Part shown: positions 49,785-58,312 of the stretch, in pieces
Layout: every line of letters begins with the position of its first letter
Numbering within the stretch: the first letter of the stretch is position 1
Source of the DNA: Candidatus Phaeomarinobacter ectocarpi
Lineage (GTDB): Bacteria > Pseudomonadota > Alphaproteobacteria > CGMCC-115125
Reading direction: 5' to 3'
Length of the DNA stretch: 64,000 nucleotides
NCBI RefSeq assembly: GCF_000689395.1
Contig: NZ_HG966617.1
Location: 138,075 to 202,074, forward strand
Program-made: the position numbers and the translations under genes
Notes under the pieces: model-generated
Told to the model about the DNA's origin: nothing
The model's input: the letters and a program-made list of their open reading frames with translations, nothing else
Databases searched by the model: none

Positions 49785-52496
49785 TTAGGGGGAGAGGTCA
49801 AAAAACTGGGCTGCTTTGGCAGCAGCTGTGCGGTTTTTGACGTTCAGCTTGGCAAAAAGATTCTTCAGGTGCCACGCAACCGTGTTGGGGGTAATGCCGT
49901 TCTCGGCGGCGATCTGTTTGTTGGTCTTGCCGGCCGCAAGCGCTGCCAGAAGCGTCCGCTCCCGGCGTGTCAGGTCCTCCACCGGTTCAATCGCCTCCTG
50001 CGCATGAGCAAACTCAAGCTTCACCGAGAAGAGCGCGGCGAGCTCGCCCAGATAGCCATCATCGATGGGCGGCAGATTGCCCGCCCGTCCTTGCGCGATG
50101 CGTCTTAGCGTATCGCGCATGAGGGTTTCGCAGCCCCATAGCTGATCCAGGAAGAGGCGCAGATAGCGGCCTGGTGCGGCACGGGAAATCGCCTTTGCCA
50201 GCTGGCGTGTGGCCCGATCATCCTTACCGGCCTGGTGCAGCGCGCGCACATCCAGCAGCAGGAACCGGATCAGGGCACCGGTTCGCCCGGAGGCTTCCGC
50301 CTCCACCAGAAACGGCGTGAGCAGACTTCGGGCCTGTTCAATGTCGCCTTCCAGCGTCAGCAACAGCGCCTTCGCACGTACAAAGTGACTGCGGGAGCGC
50401 GGCCAGATGCGATGGGAAATGGGTGTGTCGTTGGCCGTGATGCGATCGAGGTCCTCAACCACGTCTGCGGCCTGCGCCAGCCGCCCCATGGATGCCAGAC
50501 AGTTCACCCGTTCCGCCAGCGCATGAACCAGCAAACGCCGGTGACCTTCCTGATGGCCGACAATTTCCGCCTGCGCCAGGACACCCAAAGCTGCGATGGC
50601 GCCATCGCGTGCCCGTGCATGACGTGCCTTGGTCAGGTAGTAGGCGATCAGGGCGTCAATCACCGAAGAGCCGGTCTCAACGCCTTCGGCCTGTTCAAGG
50701 CTTGCCTCGGCCTGTGGCAGTTCATTGCGCTCATACTCTATCTCCGCAATGAAGGCATGCGGCATCGGGAAATCCGATTTGAAATGCATGGCTGCGAGAA
50801 GCGAGATCGACATGAACGTGGCGCGCGCCGCATCGAGGTCGCCGGAAATGTTCTCGCCGACCCCCTTGAGGACTGCGGCATAGATGGCACCCAGATAGTT
50901 CTGCGACTGGGTTTGCAGTTCCGATGCAAACTCCGCAAGCCGTGACGCGCGATCAAGACTGCCGGAGAAAATCTGCGCATAGATCACAACGTCCAGCAGG
51001 ATGCCCTGATGGAACGGCGACAGATGCTCAAGACCGGAAAGATCAATATCGCTGAGATAGGCAATGGCCTCTGCATCATCGGCCACATAAAGGATCGCGC
51101 ATTCCAGCAGGAACGCCTCCAGCTCAAACGGGTCCTTGGGCAGCAGGAGCGGCGCGCTGGACCGGATGTCCGGCACCTCGATTGTCGCCAGAACCTCGTT
51201 TGCTTTACCGACCTGTCGCCGCAGCAGCAATGTCCAGCCCAGCGCAATGCGCAACTCGGCACGCCCGGCCAGAGTGTCCGCCGGAAGCATGTTGATCCAG
51301 GCGCCAAGCTGACCTACCCGATAAAAACTCAGGAATGCCCGCCATATGTTTTCAAGGGCATCCGCCGTTTCTTCCCACATCTCCGCTTGAATGCCGTGGC
51401 GCACCGCGTGTTCGTGGAGGTCATGTGCCAGAAACCACCGGTGGGCCCGCTCATGGCGGTGCTTGGCGGTCTGCGGGTCCGTCTTGAAGTGCTGCTTCAG
51501 AAAATCGCTGAACAGATGGTGATAGCGGTACCAGCCCGCCTCTTCATCAACCGGCTGCAGGAACAGGTTAAGCCGTACAAGTTCTTCCAGCTTCGCTTTG
51601 CTGCCCGTGCTTTCAGTCACCTGGTCGCACAATTCAGGCACCAGCAGATCCAGGTCCGCAGTATCACGCAGGAAATCTCGCGCGCTCTGCGAGAGATCGC
51701 CGATCACATCATGGGCCAGAAACTCCATGACGTCGGTGTTGCCCGCCTTGAAGTTTTCAATGAACTGATCAGCGGAGCCCGATTTCGACGTGACAATGGC
51801 GGCCACTTGCAGGCCAATGGCCCAGCCATCTGTATACCGATGAATGGTGTTGAGTTGCTCCTCATCCAGTGTCAGCCCATAGCCTGCTTTGAGAAAGTCG
51901 CGCGCTTCATCAATGCTGAAGCGCAGGTCGCCGGTGCGCACCTCAATCACCTGGTCCCGCACCTTGAGGGAGGCAATGTTGAGATTGGGAACCGTCCGGC
52001 TTGCCACGACCAGGCAGAAGTTGGGCGGGGCGCCGTGCAACAACTGCTCGAGTATTTCGTTGGTCTCGGCTGTTTCTGCGCGATGAAAATCATCCAGAAA
52101 AAGCGTGATCTCGCCTTCCAGTTGACGAATGTCGTGCAGCAGACCGCTCACCATCATGTCCTGCGAGGTACTGGCAAGCTGGTTAAGGCTTTCCGGGGAC
52201 AGGCTGTCCGCACCCGCTTTGGCCGCGGCGATGCCGGTGGCAAGGGAACTGAGAAAAACCTGCGCCGTCTGGTCGTTTTCCTCCAGCGACACCCAGGCAA
52301 CTGTCTCATCCTGGGCGGCCAGTTCCCGGCACCGGTGCGCCAGCAGATTGGTCTTGCCATAGCCTGCGGGGGCCAGCGTGAGGGTCAAAAGATGCCGCTG
52401 GCGGCCTTCGATTGCTTTTGTGAGGTCCGGGCGCGGCACAACATAGCCACGCGGAAGCGGCGGCTGAAAACGCGCAGAATTCAAGAACAATGACAC
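49785..52496 (-). CDS. MalT-like LuxR family regulator with STAND ATPase
   Basis: Large signal-transduction ATPase (about 903 residues) of the MalT/LAL type. A Walker A motif APAGYGKTN is near residue 45, Walker B as FLDDFHRAE near 140, a long TPR-like helical sensor region follows, and the C-terminal LuxR HTH reads LTRRERTLLAALAAGKTNKQ and TPNTVAWHLKNLFAKL. Such proteins are activated by ligand binding plus ATP. The GTG at 52496, with GGGGAG eight bases before it, is preferred to a TTG at 52535. It lies between the P450 operon and the divergent LLM gene. Confidence 0.88.
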   Translation of the reverse strand: MSLFLNSARFQPPLPRGYVVPRPDLTKAIEGRQRHLLTLTLAPAGYGKTNLLAHRCRELAAQDETVAWVSLEENDQTAQVFLSSLATGIAAAKAGADSLSPESLNQLASTSQDMMVSGLLHDIRQLEGEITLFLDDFHRAETAETNEILEQLLHGAPPNFCLVVASRTVPNLNIASLKVRDQVIEVRTGDLRFSIDEARDFLKAGYGLTLDEEQLNTIHRYTDGWAIGLQVAAIVTSKSGSADQFIENFKAGNTDVMEFLAHDVIGDLSQSARDFLRDTADLDLLVPELCDQVTESTGSKAKLEELVRLNLFLQPVDEEAGWYRYHHLFSDFLKQHFKTDPQTAKHRHERAHRWFLAHDLHEHAVRHGIQAEMWEETADALENIWRAFLSFYRVGQLGAWINMLPADTLAGRAELRIALGWTLLLRRQVGKANEVLATIEVPDIRSSAPLLLPKDPFELEAFLLECAILYVADDAEAIAYLSDIDLSGLEHLSPFHQGILLDVVIYAQIFSGSLDRASRLAEFASELQTQSQNYLGAIYAAVLKGVGENISGDLDAARATFMSISLLAAMHFKSDFPMPHAFIAEIEYERNELPQAEASLEQAEGVETGSSVIDALIAYYLTKARHARARDGAIAALGVLAQAEIVGHQEGHRRLLVHALAERVNCLASMGRLAQAADVVEDLDRITANDTPISHRIWPRSRSHFVRAKALLLTLEGDIEQARSLLTPFLVEAEASGRTGALIRFLLLDVRALHQAGKDDRATRQLAKAISRAAPGRYLRLFLDQLWGCETLMRDTLRRIAQGRAGNLPPIDDGYLGELAALFSVKLEFAHAQEAIEPVEDLTRRERTLLAALAAGKTNKQIAAENGITPNTVAWHLKNLFAKLNVKNRTAAAKAAQFFDLSP

Positions 52497-52578
52497 CCAA
52501 GGCTCCCCAAGCGACCCTGATCGCAGACCCCCCAATCATGTGGGGTTTTTCAAGCCTAGCGACATCGATTTTGCACAC

Positions 52579-52596
52579 CCCACCAGTTTTGGTGGC
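52579..52596. promoter_or_regulatory. 18-bp motif B, likely LuxR-family operator
   Basis: CCCACC-AGTTTT-GGTGGC contains a perfect CCACC/GGTGG inverted repeat. It lies in the gap shared by the regulator and the LLM monooxygenase, 83 bp from each start, and matches motif A at 49765 in 13 of 18 positions. Confidence 0.55.
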
Positions 52597-52678
52597 TTGG
52601 AGCCAGCCCGGATCAGCCACCTTGTGACCAGAACGACCGATTTCCGGTCGTAAAAAGCAGCAAAACGGGGAGATTCCG

Positions 52679-53764
52679 ATGCGTGTTGGGCTTCAGATGG
52701 TTTTTCAGAACTACGAAAAGCGCGTGCCGGACGCGCAGGTGTTCCGCGAGGAAGCGGCTAACGCCATTTTGGCCGACGAGCTCGGCTTCGATGAGATCTG
52801 GCCGGTTGAACATCACTTTGCAAATTACGCGTTCTGCCCGGACAACATGCAGTTTCTGAGCTACATCGCGCCGCAGACAAAAAACATCAAGCTGGGCACC
52901 GGCGCCGTCATCCTGCCGTGGAATGATCCTTACCGCGTCGTCGAAAAGATGATCATGCTCGACATCCTGTCCGATGGCCGCGCGATGTTCGGCATGGGCC
53001 GCGGCCTGTCGAAAGACGAGTACGAACCCATGGGCATCTCCATGGATGAAGCACGCGGCCGCTTCGACGAAGCTGCGGAGATCATTCTGGAAGGTCTTGA
53101 GACCGGCAAGCTGTCCGCTGACGGAGAATTCTGGAAGCGCGGCGAGACAATGGTGCGTCCGGCGCCCATCGGCTCCTTCAAGGGGCGGTCCATGTCCGTG
53201 GCCATGTCACCGGATTCAGCACTGCAGGCTGCCAAGCTTGGTGTGGGCGTGATGATGTTCACCCAAAAACCTGCCGAGGCGCTGCTGCCTGACCTTGATC
53301 GGTATCGTGATGCCTTCAAGGAGCATCACGGCACGCCATCGCCTGCTCCGCGCTTTGCAGACTTTGTGTACTGCTCAAGCGATGCCGCGGAAGCCGAGGA
53401 AAAAGGCTTCTCCAACATTGCGGCATACTACTCCCAGGTGATGCAGCACTACGACCTGATGGGTGAGCACTTCTCTAAAATGAAGGGCTATGAGTCTTAC
53501 GGTGAGGCTGCCGAGATGCTGAAGGACATCGGCCTTGAAGATCAGGTGCGCGGCTATGTGGATCAGCAGGCCTATGGCACGCCGGACCAGATCCTCACCA
53601 AGCTCGAAAATCGCCGCAAGGTGCTTGGCCCATTCTCGTTGAATGCCTGCTTCCGCTATTCAAACCTGACGAATGAGGACGCCCAGGCGAGCATGAAGCT
53701 CTTTGCCAAGGAAGTACTTCCCGTGGTGCGCGAATGGGACAAGGAACACGATCAGGCTGCGTAA
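52679..53764 (+). CDS. LLM class flavin-dependent oxidoreductase
   Basis: Luciferase-like flavin-dependent monooxygenase, 361 residues, of the bacterial luciferase alpha-like group. It has the TIM-barrel start MRVGLQMVFQNYE, the WPVEHHFANYAFCPDN segment and LGTGAVILPWNDPYRVVEK near residue 65. These enzymes use reduced FMN and oxygen, usually supplied by a separate reductase; a candidate reductase gene sits 5 kb away in the P450 operon. It is divergent from the LuxR-type regulator and followed by a strong terminator. Confidence 0.9.
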   Translation: MRVGLQMVFQNYEKRVPDAQVFREEAANAILADELGFDEIWPVEHHFANYAFCPDNMQFLSYIAPQTKNIKLGTGAVILPWNDPYRVVEKMIMLDILSDGRAMFGMGRGLSKDEYEPMGISMDEARGRFDEAAEIILEGLETGKLSADGEFWKRGETMVRPAPIGSFKGRSMSVAMSPDSALQAAKLGVGVMMFTQKPAEALLPDLDRYRDAFKEHHGTPSPAPRFADFVYCSSDAAEAEEKGFSNIAAYYSQVMQHYDLMGEHFSKMKGYESYGEAAEMLKDIGLEDQVRGYVDQQAYGTPDQILTKLENRRKVLGPFSLNACFRYSNLTNEDAQASMKLFAKEVLPVVREWDKEHDQAA

Positions 53765-53789
53765 CCGCTAGACCGGCGTCTGGAAAACC

Positions 53790-53828
53790 AACGCCCCTTC
53801 GGCACATGCCGGAGGGGCGTTGTCTTTT
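53790..53828 (+). terminator. Intrinsic terminator after LLM gene
   Basis: AACGCCCC-T-TCGGCA pairs with TGCCGG-A-GGGGCGTT around a 2-base centre, with one imperfect pair, followed by GTCTTTT. It ends the monooxygenase transcript. Confidence 0.8.
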
Positions 53829-53900
53829 GTGCGCTGGGGAGCGCCAGGGGTGCGCGACATGTCGAGTGCCAATGGGTGGCATCCGGCGGGTGCTTGCCGG

Positions 53901-54644
53901 TTACTCCGGAGCAGGGACCAGGTGGCGCCAGAGGATCGTGTTGTCGATCTTGATGTCTTCCGTCCAGATGAGAGAGGCAGTGGGGTCCCAGTCGATGTCG
54001 TTGTAGCCAAACCGGGCACCGATCTCATCGACGGTGTATTCGGTGGCATCGACCCAGCCGGTATCGTCATAGTTCTGTGCTTTCCAGCCATCAGGAGCGT
54101 CGACCGAATAGAATTCACAGTCGGTGAGAGGTTGGGTGGATTTTTCACAGTCTGGATTGAGGGGCGCCCTGTGCAGAACCAGGCCACGCCAGTCCTTGGA
54201 TGTGGTGGCAACCAGTCTGCCGCTGTCGGTCTCTGTCACCTGGGCGATGAATCCGCCGTCGCCGATCTGCTGGAAGAACGTGAAGCTGGCGCTTACAGGG
54301 AACAGGCCAAAGAACGAGCCGATATACTCAAGCCCGCTGTCATTCTCGATATAGTCGCGTGTCACCACCGAAAGGGTCAGCGGGTAGGCCGCACGAAAAG
54401 TGAAGGTGTCCGAGTTGAACGAGCGGATTTCCGTTACAGGCGTGGAATCTTCGCCGACAAGCTCGCCGTTCACGTAGAACTCAAACCAGTTGTCCGCCCA
54501 CACGGACACGGTGAAGTCGCGCTCACCGCCGTTTGGCGTGCGTGCTTCTTCAGATTGACCGGTGCTTGCGGTTGCGGAAAATCCAATGAAAGCCGACAGC
54601 ACCAGCAGGGATCGACGAATAAGCAATGTAGTTCTCGCATGCAT
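53901..54644 (-). CDS. Hypothetical secreted protein near sulfatase
   Basis: Unrecognised exported protein of about 247 residues. A signal peptide (basic start, hydrophobic core, ATA-ST cleavage) is clear. The mature part is beta-rich, and the segment DFTVSVWADNWFEFYVNGEL resembles a carbohydrate- or ligand-binding jelly-roll domain, with a second similar half near WDPTASLIWTEDIKIDNTI. The start at 54644 begins the signal peptide. It is on the same strand as the sulfatase, 101 bp behind it, so the two may act on the same polymer. Confidence 0.62.
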   Translation of the reverse strand: MHARTTLLIRRSLLVLSAFIGFSATASTGQSEEARTPNGGERDFTVSVWADNWFEFYVNGELVGEDSTPVTEIRSFNSDTFTFRAAYPLTLSVVTRDYIENDSGLEYIGSFFGLFPVSASFTFFQQIGDGGFIAQVTETDSGRLVATTSKDWRGLVLHRAPLNPDCEKSTQPLTDCEFYSVDAPDGWKAQNYDDTGWVDATEYTVDEIGARFGYNDIDWDPTASLIWTEDIKIDNTILWRHLVPAPE

Positions 54645-54745
54645 GATGTGATGCCTCTTGAATCGACTTTCAGTTTTGAAGTGCAGTGGCTGAACGCTTG
54701 TCACCGCCGGACAGGTTTGTGTCTCAAGGATATGTGGAAAATGCG

Positions 54746-56362
54746 CTAGTCAGTAAACACAGCCTCAGCCCACGGCGTACGGTCTTCCTCACCGCCGAAG
54801 AAATCAGGATCATCAACGACATCCTGCAATGGCAGCGCGACATTCTCACCGCGCGGAAACGCCTGCAATGTGGCCTGCAGCGAAGCCGCTAGCTCCGGCT
54901 GGTCGTCCGAAAGGTCATTTGTTTCAAGCGGGTCGGCCTCTACATTGAACAGCAGCGTATCGCCGTTCGCATACTCAATCAGTTTCCATGGATAGCGGTA
55001 TATCGCTGCGCTGAGTGGCTTGGGCCCTGAGGGAACAATGACGTCATTTGCAGGCAGCACTGCGCCACCGGCAAGGGCGGGCCAAACCGAGCGCCCGTCC
55101 AGCTCTCCCGTGCTCACCGGTGTGCTGGATATCGCCAGAACGGTCGGCAGGACATCCTGAACAGCGATCATCTGCTCTGACTTGCAGGGGGCCAGAACGC
55201 CCGGCCAGTGGACAAGGGAAGGAACCCGCATCCCGCCTTCCCACAGTGACCCCTTGCCGCCCTGAAGCGGCAAATTGCTTGACCCGGACTGGGTGAGGTT
55301 GACCCGCATGAATTCCAGCATCCGTTCGGATGGATCCACGTCGTAGCGCAACCCAAGTCCGATGCCGAGTACCCAGTCCGGCAACCAGTTTACGATGTCC
55401 ACATTCACCAGGCCGCCATTGTCACTCATGAACCAGATCATGGTGTTGGTGAGCATGCCCTCGTCCTCAAGTGTGGAAACGAGTTTGCCGATCGCAGCAT
55501 CCAGCTCTGTAACCATGGCGGCGTGAGTCCGCCGTTTGTCATCCTTAATGGAGGTGTAGGCATCAATCGCTGCTTCAGGCGCTTCGTTGGGAAGATGCGG
55601 CGCGTTGAAGGAGGCAAAAAGAAACAGTGGTTGATCTGGATCACGCCGCTGAATGACATCAACGGCCTCGTCCGCCAGCAGGTGCGTCAGATAGCCGTCG
55701 TCGCGCGTCGTCTTGCCATTGCGCTGCAGGTCGTATCCACCGCCATGCACCTTGTCCCAGAAGCCGACGCCGCCGGTGGTATGGCCATAAAAGTGATCAA
55801 ATCCGCGCGCATTGGGGAGGTAGTCGCGATGGCGCGCGCCCAGATGCCATTTGCCCACAAGTGCCGTTTGATAGCCGCGTGCCTTGAGACGTTCTGCAAG
55901 GGTTGTCTCTTCGATCGGCAGGCCGGTGGGATTGTTCTTGGAGAGAGGTGCAGCGATGCCCAGACGCAGGGGAGACTTGCCGGTCATCAGCGCGGCGCGT
56001 GTTGGGCTGCAGGTGGGCTGAACATAAAACCGGTCCAGCACGACGCCATCCGCAGCCAATTTGTCCAAATTGGGCGTGCGGATCTCGCTGCCATGATACC
56101 CGACATCATTCCATCCTAAGTCGTCAGCCATGATGATGACGATGTTCGGCGTGCTCTCGATTGGTATAGGGACAAAGTCCGTACGGACATCGTTGGTGGG
56201 GGCGGGCACAGTGTTGGGGGTATCGACCGCACCAGCGAAGCCTTCACCACTGTCATCACAGCTGGCAAGTGCAACGGACACCGCCAGAATTGCACAGACA
56301 TGGCGGGCTCTCCCTTTCTGCGGGCGGTCCTCGACCATCGGTGCGTCAGTGCATGGTGTCAT
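54746..56362 (-). CDS. Lipoprotein sulfatase (arylsulfatase B-like)
   Basis: Type I sulfatase of 538 residues that hydrolyses sulfate esters. The active-site Cys118 in PTCSPTRAALMTGK is the expected formylglycine precursor (C-x-P-x-R), metal ligands include the Asp pair in MADDLGWNDVG, and LVGKWHLGARHR and a DNGGLVNVD segment follow. The N-terminus has a lipobox LASC (Cys35), so it is probably tethered in the periplasm. A good ribosome site supports the ATG at 56362. A tandem operator is about 95 bp upstream. No maturase gene is seen here. Confidence 0.9.
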   Translation of the reverse strand: MTPCTDAPMVEDRPQKGRARHVCAILAVSVALASCDDSGEGFAGAVDTPNTVPAPTNDVRTDFVPIPIESTPNIVIIMADDLGWNDVGYHGSEIRTPNLDKLAADGVVLDRFYVQPTCSPTRAALMTGKSPLRLGIAAPLSKNNPTGLPIEETTLAERLKARGYQTALVGKWHLGARHRDYLPNARGFDHFYGHTTGGVGFWDKVHGGGYDLQRNGKTTRDDGYLTHLLADEAVDVIQRRDPDQPLFLFASFNAPHLPNEAPEAAIDAYTSIKDDKRRTHAAMVTELDAAIGKLVSTLEDEGMLTNTMIWFMSDNGGLVNVDIVNWLPDWVLGIGLGLRYDVDPSERMLEFMRVNLTQSGSSNLPLQGGKGSLWEGGMRVPSLVHWPGVLAPCKSEQMIAVQDVLPTVLAISSTPVSTGELDGRSVWPALAGGAVLPANDVIVPSGPKPLSAAIYRYPWKLIEYANGDTLLFNVEADPLETNDLSDDQPELAASLQATLQAFPRGENVALPLQDVVDDPDFFGGEEDRTPWAEAVFTD

Positions 56363-56454
56363 CTTGCTGCCTTCCCCGAGAGCTCTGCCCGAACCGGTCC
56401 GATCTCATGGCACTGAGACGTCGCAGGTCAGCCTGTCGTGCCCTTGGCCAAAAA

Positions 56455-56486
56455 TGAGAATACTCTCAATAATGAGAAAACTCTCA
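56455..56486 (-). promoter_or_regulatory. Tandem 14-bp palindromes upstream of sulfatase gene
   Basis: TGAGAATACTCTCA and TGAGAAAACTCTCA have identical TGAGA/TCTCA arms, lie 18 bp apart and are separated by ATAA. On the minus strand TTTACA-N17-TATTGA forms a -35/-10 pair that encloses one copy. It is a likely operator pair for the sulfatase gene; the rest of 56363-56622 shows nothing clear. Confidence 0.62.
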
Positions 56487-56622
56487 TTTGTAAACAGTCA
56501 GAGATGACCTGTCACCGGACATGCCGGATTGAAGGGGCAACGAATACGGGGGACGTGGCGAGGCGGTGTGCCGCAGCGTGAGTATCCCGGGGTGGGGGGA
56601 CCGAGGGCGCCGCGGAGGTGCT

Positions 56623-57039
56623 TTATCGCGCCTGCCGCATGGACCGGCGGGTCAGGGCGAAGTGAATTTCCGCCGACAGCAGGTCCTTGCGGATCGGCTT
56701 GTCCAGGATCCGCAAACCCTGCATCTCGTTGTGCTTGAGTGCATTGCGCCCATACCCGCTGATAACCACGCAATGGACGCCGTCAGCCTTGAGACGGCGA
56801 GCGATGTCGGCGGTGGTGTCGTCGCCGACGCTGTAGTCGAGAACAACAAAATCAAACACGCCGGCATCAAGGGCTTTGGCAGCCTCGTCCACCGTGGATG
56901 CAATCTGCACACTCGCGGGCGTGACGGACTGGATCATGTCGTCGATGTCGAGAGCGATGATGGCCATATCTTCCACAATCAGAACCCGCATAACGGGTTC
57001 TGCGAGAGCATGCTGTGTACTGGTCTCAACAATGGTCAT
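56623..57039 (-). CDS. Response regulator receiver protein
   Basis: Stand-alone receiver domain, 138 residues, without output domain. VLIVEDMAIIALD forms the acidic pocket, the phosphoacceptor Asp68 is in FVVLDYS, and Lys in ILDKPIRK is conserved. It starts at the ATG at 57039; a TTG three codons earlier is possible. A similar IIALDI pattern occurs in the PhyR receiver of this window. It lies near the general stress genes and may accept phosphate from the same HisKA_2-type kinases. Confidence 0.88.
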   Translation of the reverse strand: MTIVETSTQHALAEPVMRVLIVEDMAIIALDIDDMIQSVTPASVQIASTVDEAAKALDAGVFDFVVLDYSVGDDTTADIARRLKADGVHCVVISGYGRNALKHNEMQGLRILDKPIRKDLLSAEIHFALTRRSMRQAR

Positions 57040-57227
57040 CGTCGCCAATTACAACTCTACGTGGCTCGTGCACCTGATCGATACCCGATCCGGCACCGTA
57101 AGACCGAAACGAGATGGCGCGCTGCATCATTTGATATACGAGGAGATGTTCTCCTCGGCGTGTCGGATTTCCGGCCCTCAGCGCAAACCGCGCGTGATTG
57201 AAAGGGCCATGAATTGAGCGGTTGACC

Positions 57228-57252
57228 GGAACATCTCGCCAGCAGGCTGGTT
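57228..57252 (+). promoter_or_regulatory. EcfG-type promoter of PRC-barrel gene
   Basis: GGAAC, 16 bases and GGTT match the general-stress sigma pattern (GGAAC-N16/17-CGTT) except for the first -10 base, and the same GGAAC-N16-GGTT form occurs before phyR. It lies 52 bp before the PRC-barrel ATG. Confidence 0.5.
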
Positions 57253-57303
57253 CTGTCTCCACGCGGCACCGATGTGTGCCGCCTCACAGACAAGGAGATA
57301 GTT

Positions 57304-58176
57304 ATGCGTCGTATTATGGTGAGCGTATCCGCGATTGCCCTGATGACCGGTGTTGCCCATGCAGAGGTCGACACTGATGTGACCGAAGGCACAACACCGG
57401 AAATCACCGCAGAAGAAGCCGCTACTGCAGTTGAAAAGGCTGTTGATGAAACCGCAGATGCGACAGGTGACGCCCTCGAGGCCACCGGCGAAGCGATTTC
57501 CGATACAGCGGACGCAGTTTATGACGCTCTGTCTGAAGTGGAAGTTGCCGACACAACATACGTCTTTCCAAAGCCGGGCACGTTCAGTGCCAATGACATT
57601 CTTGGTGCCGCAATCTACGGCAGCGAAGGGGATGTTGCGGCGCGCGTGGATGATGTGTGGATTACGTCCAAGGGCGACGTGACAGCCTTCCTCGTCAACG
57701 AAGGCGGTTTCCTGGGCTTGGGTGAAGACGATGTTGCCCTGCGCTCCGGTGCTGTGACTTTCACCACGGATGAGAATGCAAATCTCTCAGGCTATGTGAG
57801 CCTGACTGAAGAGCAGTTGGAAACCGTTGCCGAGACGCGATACGACGCGACAGTCGAGTATCGGGATGACGCAACTGAGATTGAAGGTCTGAGCCTTGAA
57901 GATGACGTGCTTGGCAAGGCCGTCATGGACAGCAAGGGCGAGAAGATCGCAACCGTTCGTGACGTCCTGCTGTCACGCACCGGCGCCGTAACGCATCTGG
58001 TTCTTGCCCAGGGCGGCGTACTTGGCTTTGGCGGTGACCTGGTGGCCACCCGCTTCAACGGTCTGACATATGAGCAGGGCGACTCCGAAGGTGCCCTGGT
58101 CATGAAGACATCCGCCAAAGAGCTGATGGATATGCCCGAGTTTCGGTATCAGATGAGCGCATCTGTCGACCGCTAG
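57304..58176 (+). CDS. Exported protein with two PRC-barrel domains
   Basis: Exported protein of 290 residues. A signal peptide ends near AHA-EVDT (residue 20), followed by an acidic Thr/Glu/Ala-rich linker. Two PRC-barrel domains follow: about residues 100-165 (NDILGAAIYGSEGDVAARVDD) and 200-280 (DDVLGKAVMDSKGEKIATVRD). PRC-barrels often bind other proteins. The start at 57304 begins the signal peptide. An EcfG-type promoter upstream puts it in the general stress regulon; it is followed by a strong terminator. Confidence 0.86.
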   Translation: MRRIMVSVSAIALMTGVAHAEVDTDVTEGTTPEITAEEAATAVEKAVDETADATGDALEATGEAISDTADAVYDALSEVEVADTTYVFPKPGTFSANDILGAAIYGSEGDVAARVDDVWITSKGDVTAFLVNEGGFLGLGEDDVALRSGAVTFTTDENANLSGYVSLTEEQLETVAETRYDATVEYRDDATEIEGLSLEDDVLGKAVMDSKGEKIATVRDVLLSRTGAVTHLVLAQGGVLGFGGDLVATRFNGLTYEQGDSEGALVMKTSAKELMDMPEFRYQMSASVDR

Positions 58177-58201
58177 TTGGCTGGTCACACCTGGAAACGA
58201 G

Positions 58202-58233
58202 AGAGGCGGGTTTCGCGGCCCGCCTCTTTTTTT
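58202..58233 (+). terminator. Intrinsic terminator after PRC-barrel gene
   Basis: AGAGGCGGG and CCCGCCTCT are perfect complements around an 8-base loop, followed by seven T bases. This is a textbook terminator. Confidence 0.9.
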
Positions 58234-58312
58234 GCGCGCCCTTCAGCGACCCATCAGCCGTCAAAGTACCGCAGTAGTGAGAGTATTGAGTGGAAGGCAG
58301 GATACCCAGCGC

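Noticed and set aside
51009-52493. 494-codon open frame opposite the MalT-type regulator
   Set aside because: Its frame mirrors the regulator's codons and has no recognisable motif; it lies completely inside the real gene.
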